Shown here: positions 9,252 to 17,785 of the stretch, one piece after another
Layout of the letters: each line of letters starts with the position of its first letter
How positions within the stretch are numbered: position 1 is the first letter of the stretch
Position numbers and translations under genes: made by a program
The notes under the pieces: model-generated
Seen by the model: only the letters and a program-made list of their open reading frames with translations
The model's database searches: none
What the model was told of the DNA's origin: nothing
Assembly (NCBI GenBank): GCA_050247235.1
Contig: JBFWUN010000016.1
Span: forward strand, 1 to 64,000
DNA from: CAIKBL01 sp050247235
GTDB taxonomy: Bacteria; Pseudomonadota; Gammaproteobacteria; Ga0077536
Length of the DNA: 64,000 bases
Direction: 5' to 3'

Positions 9252-10467
9252 CACGCGCGCGCAGCACGGCGCCCTGGCGGCGCTGCCGGATGCGCGGGGG
9301 CATTTCGGTCCCTATGGCGGACGGTTCGTCGCGGAGACGCTGATGGGACCGCTGGCTGAACTCGAAGCGGCGTATCACCGTTATGCGCGCGATCCCGAGT
9401 TCGTCGCGGAGCTGGAGCACGATCTGCACCATTACGTCGGACGGCCCTCGCCGCTGTACTTCGCGGAGCGGTGGTCCGACGTGCTCGGCGGCGCGCGGAT
9501 CTATCTCAAGCGGGAGGATCTCAATCACACCGGCGCGCACAAGATCAACAACACCGTCGGCCAGGCGATGCTGGCGCGTCGGATGGGCAAGCAGCGAGTC
9601 ATCGCGGAGACGGGCGCGGGCCAGCACGGCGTCGCGACCGCCACGGTCGCGGCCCGGTTCGGCATGACCTGCTGCGTGTACATGGGGGCGAACGACATCC
9701 AGCGCCAGTCGCTCAACGTGTTTCGCATGAAGCTTCTCGGCGCCGAAGTGATCCCGGTGACTTCGGGTTCGAAGACGTTGAAGGATGCGCTCAATGAAGC
9801 GCTGCGCGACTGGGTGTCCAACGTCGACGACACGTTCTACATCATTGGAACCGTTGCGGGGCCCCATCCGTACCCCGCGATGGTGCGCGACTTCCAGGCG
9901 ATCATCGGGCGTGAAACCCGCGCGCAGTGCCTGGCGCAGACGGGGCGGCTCCCGGATGCCGTCGTCGCCTGCGTGGGGGGTGGTTCGAATGCGATGGGCA
10001 TCTTCCACCCGTTTCTCGATGACACCGCAGTGAAGCTCATCGGGGTCGAAGCCGGCGGCGACGGGATTGCCACGGGGCGTCATTCGGCGCCGCTCAGTGC
10101 CGGTCGACCGGGTGTCCTGCACGGCAATCGGACGTACCTGATGCAGGACGCGGACGGCCAGATCATGGAGACCCACTCGGTGTCCGCGGGCCTCGATTAT
10201 CCCGGTGTCGGCCCCGAGCACGCGTGGCTGAAGGACAGCGGCCGCGCCGAGTACGTGTCGATCACAGACACCGAGGCTTTGGACGCGTTCCGCGCGCTTA
10301 CCCGGATGGAGGGCATCATCCCGGCGCTGGAGTCGAGCCACGCGCTTGCCCACGTCGCGAAGATCGCGCCCTCCATGTCGCGTGACGCGATCCTCGTCGT
10401 GAACCTGTCCGGGCGGGGCGACAAGGATATCCCCACGGTCGCCGGGATCGACGGCATCACGCTATGA
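9235..10467 (+). CDS. trpB: tryptophan synthase beta subunit
   Basis: TrpB condenses indole with serine on PLP to make tryptophan in the alpha2-beta2 complex. The protein has 410 residues, starting at a TTG at 9235 within the end of trpF, with GAGGTAG 6 nt upstream acting as Shine-Dalgarno sequence. The PLP lysine is K103 in EDLNHTGAHKINN. The PLP-phosphate loop CVGGGSNAMG and ETGAGQHGVATATVAA are intact. It overlaps trpA's upstream ATG by 4 nt. In Pseudomonas trpBA are far from trpF; here they sit between trpF and accD. Confidence 0.96.
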   Translation: MNARPDTRAQHGALAALPDARGHFGPYGGRFVAETLMGPLAELEAAYHRYARDPEFVAELEHDLHHYVGRPSPLYFAERWSDVLGGARIYLKREDLNHTGAHKINNTVGQAMLARRMGKQRVIAETGAGQHGVATATVAARFGMTCCVYMGANDIQRQSLNVFRMKLLGAEVIPVTSGSKTLKDALNEALRDWVSNVDDTFYIIGTVAGPHPYPAMVRDFQAIIGRETRAQCLAQTGRLPDAVVACVGGGSNAMGIFHPFLDDTAVKLIGVEAGGDGIATGRHSAPLSAGRPGVLHGNRTYLMQDADGQIMETHSVSAGLDYPGVGPEHAWLKDSGRAEYVSITDTEALDAFRALTRMEGIIPALESSHALAHVAKIAPSMSRDAILVVNLSGRGDKDIPTVAGIDGITL

Positions 10468-10496
10468 CCACCGATCCCCGGGCCGGAGGAGGCACA

Positions 10497-11318
10497 GTGA
10501 CTGTCGATCGCATCCAGCAACGTTTCACGGCGCTCGCATCCGCGCGACGGGCGGGACTCGTGACGTTCATCACCGCGGGCGATCCCGACCCGTCCGCGAC
10601 CCTGGAATACATGCACGCGCTGGTCAGGGGGGGCGCCGACCTGCTCGAACTCGGGGTCCCGTTCTCCGACCCTATGGCCGACGGCCCGGTCATCCAGCGC
10701 GCGAGCGAGCGCGCGCTCGCCGGGGGCATGACGCTCGCGAAGGTGTTCGAGATCGTGACGCGCTTTCGCGCGCAGGATGCGACGACGCCTGTCGTGCTGA
10801 TGGGGTATCTGAATCCCATCGAGCGCATGGGCTACGCCGAGTTCGCGCGCCGGGCCGCCGCTGCCGGTGTCGACGGGGTGCTGACGGTCGATCTTCCGCC
10901 CGAGGAAGCGCACGACGCACACACCGAGTTCGACCGGCACGGTCTCCGGCAGATTCACCTGCTGGCACCGACGTCCGACGCCGCGCGCATGGAAGCAATC
11001 TGCGCGCGTGCCTCTGGCTTTGTCTACTACGTGTCCGTCAAGGGCGTGACCGGCGGCAAGGCAATCGAACCCGATGAGGTGCGCCGGCGCATTGCGGAAC
11101 TCAAGCGGCATACCCGCGTGCCCGTCGGCGTGGGGTTCGGTGTGCGCTCGCCCGATGCCGCGGCCGCACTCGCCGGCGTTTCGGACGCCGTCATAGTCGG
11201 CAGTGCGCTGGTCGAGATCGTCGAACGGCACGGCACCGGAACGGCGGCGGCTGCCGCCGCGCTCGAATTATTCGCACACGAGCTGCGCGTCGCGATGGAC
11301 GCCCGACGCGCGGCGTGA
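10497..11318 (+). CDS. trpA: tryptophan synthase alpha subunit
   Basis: TrpA cleaves indole-3-glycerol phosphate to indole and glyceraldehyde-3-phosphate, and indole is channelled to TrpB. I prefer the GTG at 10497 (273 residues), because GGAGGAGG sits 5 nt upstream and the resulting N-terminus aligns with known TrpA. The alternative is the ATG at 10464, which overlaps the trpB stop (ATGA) but lacks a Shine-Dalgarno sequence and adds 11 residues. The catalytic Glu lies in LLELGVPFSDPMADGPVIQ, and the catalytic Asp in VDGVLTVDLPPEE. The phosphate-binding GVGFGVRSPDAAAAL is present. Confidence 0.95.
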   Translation: MTVDRIQQRFTALASARRAGLVTFITAGDPDPSATLEYMHALVRGGADLLELGVPFSDPMADGPVIQRASERALAGGMTLAKVFEIVTRFRAQDATTPVVLMGYLNPIERMGYAEFARRAAAAGVDGVLTVDLPPEEAHDAHTEFDRHGLRQIHLLAPTSDAARMEAICARASGFVYYVSVKGVTGGKAIEPDEVRRRIAELKRHTRVPVGVGFGVRSPDAAAALAGVSDAVIVGSALVEIVERHGTGTAAAAAALELFAHELRVAMDARRAA

Positions 11319-11331
11319 AGCAGGCGATGAT

Positions 11332-12219
11332 ATGAACTGGTTCAAGAAACTCCTGCCCTCGCGCATCCGCATCGAAGGACCGGCCAAGAAATCGATACCC
11401 GAGGGTGTCTGGACGAGCTGTCCTGCGTGCAAAGCCGTGCTCTACCGCGCGGAACTCGAACGCAATCTCGACGTCTGCGTGAAGTGCGGCCACCACATGC
11501 GCGTCACCGGGCGGCGGCGCCTGCAGCTGTTCCTCGATACGGGTTCCGGGCAGGAGATCGGGGCCAGCGTGACCCCGGTCGACTTCCTGAAGTTCAAGGA
11601 CAGCAAGCGCTATCGTGATCGCCTGGTGGCCGCCCAGAAGGAAACCGGCGAGACCGACGCACTCATCGTGATGCGCGGCACCGTGCAGGGCCTGCCGCTG
11701 GTCGCCGCGGCGTTTGACTTCAGCTTCATGGGGGGCTCGATGGGCTCCGTCGTGGGCGAGCGTTTCGTGCGCGGGGTGCGCCGTGCGCTCGAGGAGCGCA
11801 TTCCGTTCCTGTGCTTCTGCGCGAGCGGCGGCGCCCGGATGCAGGAAGCGCTGGTGTCGCTGATGCAGATGGCAAAGACGAGCGCCGCGCTTGCCGACCT
11901 GCGCGCACAGCGGCTGCCGTACGTATCGATACTCACGGATCCCACCACCGGCGGTGTGTCGGCCAGCATCGCGACGCTGGGCGACGTGATCGTCGCCGAG
12001 CCCAACGCGCTGATCGGGTTCGCCGGGCCGCGCGTGATTGAACAGACCGTGCGGCAGGTGCTGCCCGAAGGTTTTCAGCGCAGCGAGTTCCTGCTCGAGC
12101 ACGGCGCTGTCGATTTCATCTGCGATCGCCGCGAGCTGCGCGCGCGCTTGAGTTCGATCCTGGGCGTGTTCATGCATCTCGAGGCGGATGCCGGCCAGCA
12201 CGTCGCGGGCGCGAGCTGA
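11332..12219 (+). CDS. accD: acetyl-CoA carboxylase carboxyltransferase subunit beta
   Basis: AccD, with AccA, transfers the carboxyl group from carboxybiotin to acetyl-CoA to form malonyl-CoA. The protein has 295 residues from the ATG at 11332. The N-terminal zinc ribbon has C30, C33, C49 and C52, which in E. coli AccD binds zinc and nucleic acid. The carboxyltransferase core shows SGGARMQEALVSLMQMAKTS and GFAGPRVIEQTVRQ. The same frame is open back into trpA; that extension is spurious. accD-folC-SPOR-cvpA-purF is a widely conserved order. Confidence 0.96.
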   Translation: MNWFKKLLPSRIRIEGPAKKSIPEGVWTSCPACKAVLYRAELERNLDVCVKCGHHMRVTGRRRLQLFLDTGSGQEIGASVTPVDFLKFKDSKRYRDRLVAAQKETGETDALIVMRGTVQGLPLVAAAFDFSFMGGSMGSVVGERFVRGVRRALEERIPFLCFCASGGARMQEALVSLMQMAKTSAALADLRAQRLPYVSILTDPTTGGVSASIATLGDVIVAEPNALIGFAGPRVIEQTVRQVLPEGFQRSEFLLEHGAVDFICDRRELRARLSSILGVFMHLEADAGQHVAGAS

Positions 12220-12227
12220 TCGCCGCG

Positions 12228-13556
12228 ATGGCGACGTTCCCGACCGGGTCGGGCACCGAGACGATGATCGCACCGTCCGCGCGGACCCTGGCCGAGTGGC
12301 TGGCCTGGCAGGAAACGCTGCACACGCGCGATATCGAACTCGGCCTCGAGCGCTGTCGCGCAGTCGCACGGCGGATGGACCTGCTGCCGCCGCCGTACCC
12401 CGTCGTGACGGTGGCGGGGACCAATGGCAAGGGCTCCACCGTCGCGATGCTCGAACGCATCTTCCGGGCGGGAGGATACCGGGTCGCCGCGTACACGTCG
12501 CCGCACCTGCTGCGCTACAACGAGCGGATCCGCGTCATGAACGAACCCGCCAGCGACGAGTGCATCTGCGCCGCGTTCGCCGCGGTGGAGCATGCGCGGC
12601 TGGCCACGGGGGTTCCTCTGACGGTGTTCGAGTTCGGCACGCTCGCGGCACTCGAAATTTTCCGCGACGCGCGGCTCGACGTGGCGATTCTCGAGGTCGG
12701 CATGGGCGGGCGACTCGACGCGGTGAACATCGTGGACGCGGACGTTGCGGTCATTGCGACGCTCGACATCGATCATGTCGAGTTCCTCGGACGCACGCGC
12801 GAAGCCATCGCCCGCGAGAAGGCCGGCATCATGCGTGCGGGTCGGCCCGCCGTGTGCTCGGATCCGCAGGTGCCGCAGAGTCTGCGGGATGTCGCCCGCG
12901 AGATCGGGGTACCGCTCGACCTGCTCGGCGTGTCGTATCACTTCGTGGACAACGGGGAGGATTGGTCGTGGTGGTCGGGTGACGAGATGTACGACCACCT
13001 CCCGAAACCAAGCCTGCACGGTGGTTACCAGTTGCGCAACGCCGCGGGGGTGCTGCAGACCGTGGGACGCCTGGCGCACCGTCTGCCGGTCACCCGCGAG
13101 GCGATTGCCGAGGCGCTCTCGACGACCGTCCTGCCCGGGCGCTTTCAGCGGATTGCGGGACCGGTGGAGTGGGTGCTTGACGTGGCGCACAACGCCCAGG
13201 CCATCGAATCCTTCGTGACCACGCTGAACGCCCTCCCGGCGGCGCGCACCACCCACGTCGTGCTGGGAATGCTGGCGACGAAGGATCACGCGAGCGTGAT
13301 GCAGAGCCTGAGCCGCGTCGTGGACCACTGGCACCTGGGGACGGTTCATGCGAGACAGGGCGCGACCGCCGCAGACCTGTTCGCCACCTGGCGTACGCTG
13401 GCACGCCGGGGCCGCGCGGACATCTACGATTCGGTGCGCGACGCGAAGCTCGGTGCCGAGCGTGCGGCCGTGGCGGGCGATCGTATCCTCGTCGTCGGTT
13501 CGTTCATCACCGTGGGCGAGGTGTTGTCGATGCTGACGCTGCGCGCGGATCGCTAA
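12228..13556 (+). CDS. folC: bifunctional dihydrofolate synthase / folylpolyglutamate synthase
   Basis: FolC adds glutamate to dihydropteroate and then to tetrahydrofolate, using ATP. The protein has 442 residues as drawn. The Mur-ligase-type P-loop is VTVAGTNGKGSTVAML, followed by YTSPHLLRYNERIRV and MGGRLDAVNIVDADV. The DVAHNAQAIESF motif marks the C-terminal domain. Two starts are plausible: the ATG at 12228, 8 nt after accD, or the ATG at 12264, which gives the more typical N-terminus MIAPSARTLAEWLAWQ. Neither has a clear Shine-Dalgarno sequence. Confidence 0.94.
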   Translation: MATFPTGSGTETMIAPSARTLAEWLAWQETLHTRDIELGLERCRAVARRMDLLPPPYPVVTVAGTNGKGSTVAMLERIFRAGGYRVAAYTSPHLLRYNERIRVMNEPASDECICAAFAAVEHARLATGVPLTVFEFGTLAALEIFRDARLDVAILEVGMGGRLDAVNIVDADVAVIATLDIDHVEFLGRTREAIAREKAGIMRAGRPAVCSDPQVPQSLRDVAREIGVPLDLLGVSYHFVDNGEDWSWWSGDEMYDHLPKPSLHGGYQLRNAAGVLQTVGRLAHRLPVTREAIAEALSTTVLPGRFQRIAGPVEWVLDVAHNAQAIESFVTTLNALPAARTTHVVLGMLATKDHASVMQSLSRVVDHWHLGTVHARQGATAADLFATWRTLARRGRADIYDSVRDAKLGAERAAVAGDRILVVGSFITVGEVLSMLTLRADR

Positions 13557-13572
13557 AGGAGGCACGACTCCC

Positions 13573-14220
13573 ATGGACCCTCAGCTCAAGCAGAGACTGG
13601 TCGGCGCCGCGGTGCTCATGGCACTCGCGGTCCTCGTGATTCCCGCGTTTCTCGACCAGGAGGACGTGGTGATGGAGCCGGTCGTCCGGCGCGATATGGC
13701 GCCGATGCCGGTCGCCGAACCGCCGGAGACCCTGAGCCCGGTCGATCCTGCCGTGATGGAGGAGATCACGAGCGGTATGGATGCCGCGGGAGACGCGCTG
13801 GAGGCGCGCCTGCCAGCCGAGGACCTGCCGGCGCCCCCGGCGATGTCCGCGGTACCCCCGGCGGAAGGGACGACCGCGGCGCCCGTGAAACCCGTACCCG
13901 CGGTCAATGCGGCAGTGGTCGTCGATGTCCCGCATGCGACTCCCTCCGTGGATGCGGCGGCAGACGCGCCCGCGCCGGCCCGGCCCGGCGACTGGGTCAT
14001 CCAGCTCGGCAGCTTCGCCCGCGAGGAGAATGCCGCCGCGCTGCGCGACCGCATCGCGCAGTCCGGGCTCGCCGCCTACGTATCGCCGCTCGGGAGTGAC
14101 GGCCGGCGCACCTACCGCGTGCGCGTGGCGGGCGGTACGAGCCGCGAGGCGGCGGACCGACTGCACGCTCGGCTGCAGTTCGAACTCGGCTTTTCGGGCA
14201 TGGTCGTGCGGGCGGAATGA
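13573..14220 (+). CDS. dedD: SPOR-domain cell-division protein (DedD-like)
   Basis: A 215-residue membrane-anchored protein: a short cytoplasmic start, one transmembrane helix (about 10-28, LVGAAVLMALAVLVIPAF), a Pro/Ala/Val-rich periplasmic linker, and a C-terminal SPOR domain (about 135-213, WVIQLGSFAREENAAALRDR). SPOR domains bind glycan strands lacking stem peptides at the division septum. AAAGGAGG lies 9 nt before the ATG. Position between folC and cvpA matches dedD in E. coli and Pseudomonas. The linker is not conserved, so the symbol rests on domain plan and synteny. Confidence 0.88.
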   Translation: MDPQLKQRLVGAAVLMALAVLVIPAFLDQEDVVMEPVVRRDMAPMPVAEPPETLSPVDPAVMEEITSGMDAAGDALEARLPAEDLPAPPAMSAVPPAEGTTAAPVKPVPAVNAAVVVDVPHATPSVDAAADAPAPARPGDWVIQLGSFAREENAAALRDRIAQSGLAAYVSPLGSDGRRTYRVRVAGGTSREAADRLHARLQFELGFSGMVVRAE

Positions 14221-14263
14221 ACCGATCTCGACGGTGGCGTGCGCGCCGCGTCCGGAGGGTGGC

Positions 14264-14779
14264 ATGAACCTGGACATGCACTGGGTGGACACCTTCATCC
14301 TCGCCGTGATCGGCGTGTCGGCCTTGTTGAGCCTGTTTCGCGGGCTCGTGCGGGAGGTCCTGTCGCTGCTCGCATGGGTGGTTGCCGGCGGGGCCGCTTA
14401 CCGGTTTGCCGGCCCCGCCAGCGCGCATCTCGCCGGCTTTGTCGAGGTCCCTTCGTTGCGCATGGGGATTGCGTTCATCGCGATCCTGCTCGGTGTGCTG
14501 CTGGTCTTCGGCGTGCTGAACTACCTCGTCGGGAAACTCCTCGAGTCGACCGGTCTCGGGGCGACCGATCGCCTGCTCGGGATCGTGTTCGGCGTTGCCC
14601 GGGGGGTTGCCATCGTGACCGTGATCGTGATGCTGGCAGGTCTGGGGCCGTTTCCGCGCGATCCGTGGTGGCATGAATCCCGCTTCCTGCCGCGGTTCGA
14701 AGGCCTCGCCAGGCTTGCGATCGCGCAGCTGCCGCCTGAATTCGCGCGCCATTTCGAATACGATCGCCCCCGTCCCTGA
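14264..14779 (+). CDS. cvpA: CvpA family inner-membrane protein
   Basis: A 171-residue integral membrane protein with about four hydrophobic helices (residues 8-28, 31-52, 66-87, 100-122), starting MNLDMHWVDTFILAVIGVSA. CvpA was named for colicin V production in E. coli and has been tied to envelope homeostasis; its biochemical activity is not settled. GGAGGG lies 6 nt before the ATG at 14264. It sits directly before purF as in most gammaproteobacteria. The frame is open far upstream within the SPOR gene; that part is a shadow. Confidence 0.92.
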   Translation: MNLDMHWVDTFILAVIGVSALLSLFRGLVREVLSLLAWVVAGGAAYRFAGPASAHLAGFVEVPSLRMGIAFIAILLGVLLVFGVLNYLVGKLLESTGLGATDRLLGIVFGVARGVAIVTVIVMLAGLGPFPRDPWWHESRFLPRFEGLARLAIAQLPPEFARHFEYDRPRP

Positions 14780-14821
14780 CGCGGGCACACACCTCACCAG
14801 GAATCCCGGGCGGAACCAGCT

Positions 14822-16354
14822 ATGTGCGGATTGATCGGCATCGTCGCGAAGCAGGCGGTGAACCAGACGCTCTACGACGGCCTGACCGTGCTCCAGCACC
14901 GCGGACAGGATGCCGCCGGCATCGCCACGTACGAGGACGGCCGGGTCTACCTGCGGAAGTCGGACGGGCTCGTGCGCGACGTGTTCCACACCCGGCACAT
15001 GATCAACCTGAAGGGCCGCATGGGCATCGGCCACGTGCGGTACCCGACGGCAGGGGCATCATCGACCGCCGAGGCGCAGCCGTTCTATGTCAATTCTCCT
15101 TACGGCATCTCGCTGGCGCACAACGGCAACCTCACGAACTCCGACCAGCTCAAACGGGAGCTGTTCCAGGACGGTCTCCGCCACATCAACACCGACTCCG
15201 ACTCCGAAGTGCTGCTCAACGTGTTCGCCCACGAGCTGCAGAGCTTCGGCAAGCGACGCATCGGCCCCGAGGACATCTTCCGCGCAGTCGCGCGCCTGCA
15301 CACCCGCTGCCGTGGCGGTTACGCGGCGGTGGCGATGATCACGGGCGTCGGGATTCTCGGCTTCCGCGATCCGTTCGGGATCCGGCCGATCGTGTTCGGG
15401 AAGCGCACCACGCCAACCGGCACCGAGTTCATTCTCGCGTCGGAATCCGTCGCCATCGACGTGCTTGGATTTGAGCTCGTACGCGACATCGCGCCCGGAG
15501 AGGTTGTGTTCATCAGCAAGGAGGGAGAGCTGCACTCCCAGCAGTGTGTCGACAATCCGCGACTCACCCCGTGCATCTTCGAACACGTGTACCTCGCGCG
15601 TCCCGATTCGATTATCGACGGAATCTCGGTGCACAAGGCGCGCATGCGGATGGGCGAGTCGCTCGCGCGCAAGATCCGCCGGGAATGGGGCGACCACGAC
15701 ATCGACGTCGTGATTCCCATCCCGGATACTTCGCGTACCGCGGCGCTGGAGCTCGCGCATGCGCTGGGTGTCCACTACCGCGAAGGGTTCATCAAGAACC
15801 GCTACATTCCGCGGACGTTCATCATGCCGGGGCAATCGATGCGCCGGAAATCGGTGCGGCAGAAGCTCAATGCGATCGATCTCGAATTCGAGGGCAAGAA
15901 CGTGCTGCTCGTCGACGACTCGATCGTCCGTGGCACCACGTCATCGCAGATCATCGAGATGGCCCGTGAATCGGGGGCACACCGCGTGTACTTCGCGTCG
16001 GCGGCGCCGCCGGTCGCGTTTCCAAACGTTTACGGCATCGACATGCCCACCAGCGAGGAACTGGTGGCGCACCGGCGCACCGTCGACGAAGTCTGCCGGT
16101 TGCTCGGCGCGGATCGCCTGATCTACCAGGATCTCGACGATCTCGTGGAGTGTGCGCGGCGCGGCAATCCGGCCATCGAGGCGTTCGATCTCTCCTGCTT
16201 CAACGGCTGCTACGTCACGGGTGACATCAGCGAGGGATACCTGAGCCAGGTCCAGCTGCTGCGCTCCGACGAGGCCAAGGCCCGGAGGGCGGCGGCGAGC
16301 AATGCACTGCAGGACCTGCACACGTCGAGCGGAACCGTCGTCGACATGAACTGA
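14822..16354 (+). CDS. purF: amidophosphoribosyltransferase
   Basis: PurF catalyses the first committed purine step: PRPP plus glutamine to 5-phosphoribosylamine. The protein has 510 residues. The N-terminal nucleophile is Cys2 in MCGLIGIVA, exposed after Met removal, with LQHRGQDAAGI marking the glutaminase domain. The PRPP-binding loop is VLLVDDSIVRGTTSSQII in the C-terminal type I phosphoribosyltransferase domain. Length and motifs match the enterobacterial type without an N-terminal propeptide. Confidence 0.97.
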   Translation: MCGLIGIVAKQAVNQTLYDGLTVLQHRGQDAAGIATYEDGRVYLRKSDGLVRDVFHTRHMINLKGRMGIGHVRYPTAGASSTAEAQPFYVNSPYGISLAHNGNLTNSDQLKRELFQDGLRHINTDSDSEVLLNVFAHELQSFGKRRIGPEDIFRAVARLHTRCRGGYAAVAMITGVGILGFRDPFGIRPIVFGKRTTPTGTEFILASESVAIDVLGFELVRDIAPGEVVFISKEGELHSQQCVDNPRLTPCIFEHVYLARPDSIIDGISVHKARMRMGESLARKIRREWGDHDIDVVIPIPDTSRTAALELAHALGVHYREGFIKNRYIPRTFIMPGQSMRRKSVRQKLNAIDLEFEGKNVLLVDDSIVRGTTSSQIIEMARESGAHRVYFASAAPPVAFPNVYGIDMPTSEELVAHRRTVDEVCRLLGADRLIYQDLDDLVECARRGNPAIEAFDLSCFNGCYVTGDISEGYLSQVQLLRSDEAKARRAAASNALQDLHTSSGTVVDMN

Positions 16355-16433
16355 ACGGCGCAGGCGCGGTCGCACGACCGGACTTCCGCGCGCCGCCGGC
16401 GCAATGCTGCCGAACCTTCCGATGGAGCCATCC

Positions 16434-17621
16434 ATGTCCGAGAACCCGTACGAGTCTCTGGGGTTGAGCACCATCGGCGCGCGCGCCGGCGTGCATCGAT
16501 CGGCCGAGCAGGAGAACAGCGACCCGCTGTTCCTGACGTCGAGTTTCTGCTTCGAATCGGCGGCGCAGGCCGCCGCGGTGTTCGCCGGCGAAATCGACGG
16601 CAACGTCTATTCAAGATTCACGAATCCCACCGTGCGGGTGTTCGAGGAGCGTCTGGCCGCGCTCGAACGTGGCGAGGCGTGTCTCGCGACCTCCTCGGGC
16701 ATGAGCGCCATCCTGACGGTGCTGCTCGGGCTGCTGCAGTCCGGCGATCACATCGTGAGCGCGCGCGGGATCTTCGGCACGACCACCGGCCTCCTGCAGT
16801 CACTGGCGAAGTTCGGGATCTCGACTACGTTCGTGGAAGCGACCGACCTGGATGCCTGGCAACGGGCACTCACCGCGCACACGCGACTGCTGTTTCTCGA
16901 AACACCTTCCAATCCGCTGACGGAGGTCGCCGACATCGCGGCGCTTGCCGCGCTGGCGCATGCGGAGCCCGACCGCCTGCTGGTGGTCGACAACTGCTTC
17001 TGCACGCCGGCGCTGCAGCAGCCGCTCGCGCTCGGCGCGGATATCGTGGTGCACTCGGCGACGAAGTACCTGGATGGACAAGGTCGCTGCGTGGGTGGGG
17101 CAATCGTGACGACCGCGGCGCGGATTCGTGACCGGTTCTTCCCGTTCCTGCGCGCCGCCGGCCCCAGCATGAGCCCGTTCAATGCCTGGGTGTTCCTGAA
17201 GGGGCTGGAAACCCTGACCCTGCGGATGCAGGCGCACAGCCAGTCAGCAGGCAGGATTGCCGCATGGCTGGAGGTGCACCCGGCAGTCGCGAAGGTCTTT
17301 TACCCTGGATTGCCGGGCCATCCGCAGCACGCGCTCGCGGCACGCCAGCAGCGCGGATTCGGCGGCATCGTGTCGTTCGAGGTGCACGGCGGACGCGCCG
17401 AGGCCTGGCGGGTCATCGACCACCTGAAGCTGTTCTCGATTACCGGCAACCTCGGTGACACGCGGAGCATCGTCACCCACCCGGCAAGCACGACGCATGG
17501 GCGGCTCGCGCCCGACGCGCGACGCGAAATGGGAATCGGCGACGCGCTCATCCGCCTCTCCATCGGGCTGGAGGACATGGCGGACCTGGAATCCGATCTC
17601 GCGCAGGCACTGGGGCCCTGA
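16434..17621 (+). CDS. metZ: O-succinylhomoserine sulfhydrylase
   Basis: A 395-residue Cys/Met-metabolism PLP enzyme. The PLP lysine is K211 in VVHSATKYLDGQGR, and the cofactor-phosphate motif YSRFTNPTVRVFEERLA is present. MetZ forms homocysteine directly from O-succinylhomoserine and sulfide. The purF-metZ linkage is the Pseudomonas arrangement and favours MetZ over MetB or a cystathionine lyase, which cannot be excluded from motifs alone. The start is taken as the ATG at 16434 with GGAG upstream; an in-frame ATG at 16404 would add 10 residues. Confidence 0.9.
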   Translation: MSENPYESLGLSTIGARAGVHRSAEQENSDPLFLTSSFCFESAAQAAAVFAGEIDGNVYSRFTNPTVRVFEERLAALERGEACLATSSGMSAILTVLLGLLQSGDHIVSARGIFGTTTGLLQSLAKFGISTTFVEATDLDAWQRALTAHTRLLFLETPSNPLTEVADIAALAALAHAEPDRLLVVDNCFCTPALQQPLALGADIVVHSATKYLDGQGRCVGGAIVTTAARIRDRFFPFLRAAGPSMSPFNAWVFLKGLETLTLRMQAHSQSAGRIAAWLEVHPAVAKVFYPGLPGHPQHALAARQQRGFGGIVSFEVHGGRAEAWRVIDHLKLFSITGNLGDTRSIVTHPASTTHGRLAPDARREMGIGDALIRLSIGLEDMADLESDLAQALGP

Positions 17622-17637
17622 GCGGCGGGTGCGGGGC

Positions 17638-17667
17638 TTGGCAGCGCTCCGGGCCGCCGTGTAAAGT
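17638..17667 (+). promoter_or_regulatory. candidate promoter upstream of the aminotransferase gene
   Basis: TTGGCA (17638-17643, 5/6) and TAAAGT (17662-17667, 4/6) are 18 nt apart, within the 164-nt gap after metZ. This would give a leader of about 110 nt before the ATG at 17786. Sequence inference only. No terminator with a U-run is visible between metZ and this site. Confidence 0.35.
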
Positions 17668-17785
17668 CCCGCGACTGACCCGGGGTACCCCTGCGCATCG
17701 CCCCGCTCCCTGCAATCCACACCCGCCACTGGAAGCCGACTGCGGTTGAAGAGCGTTTTCCGGTCGTGGCACACCGGAGGTTTCC

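Noticed and set aside
16364..16379. CGGTCG/CGACCG inverted repeat after purF as terminator
   Set aside because: Short stem with no U-tract.
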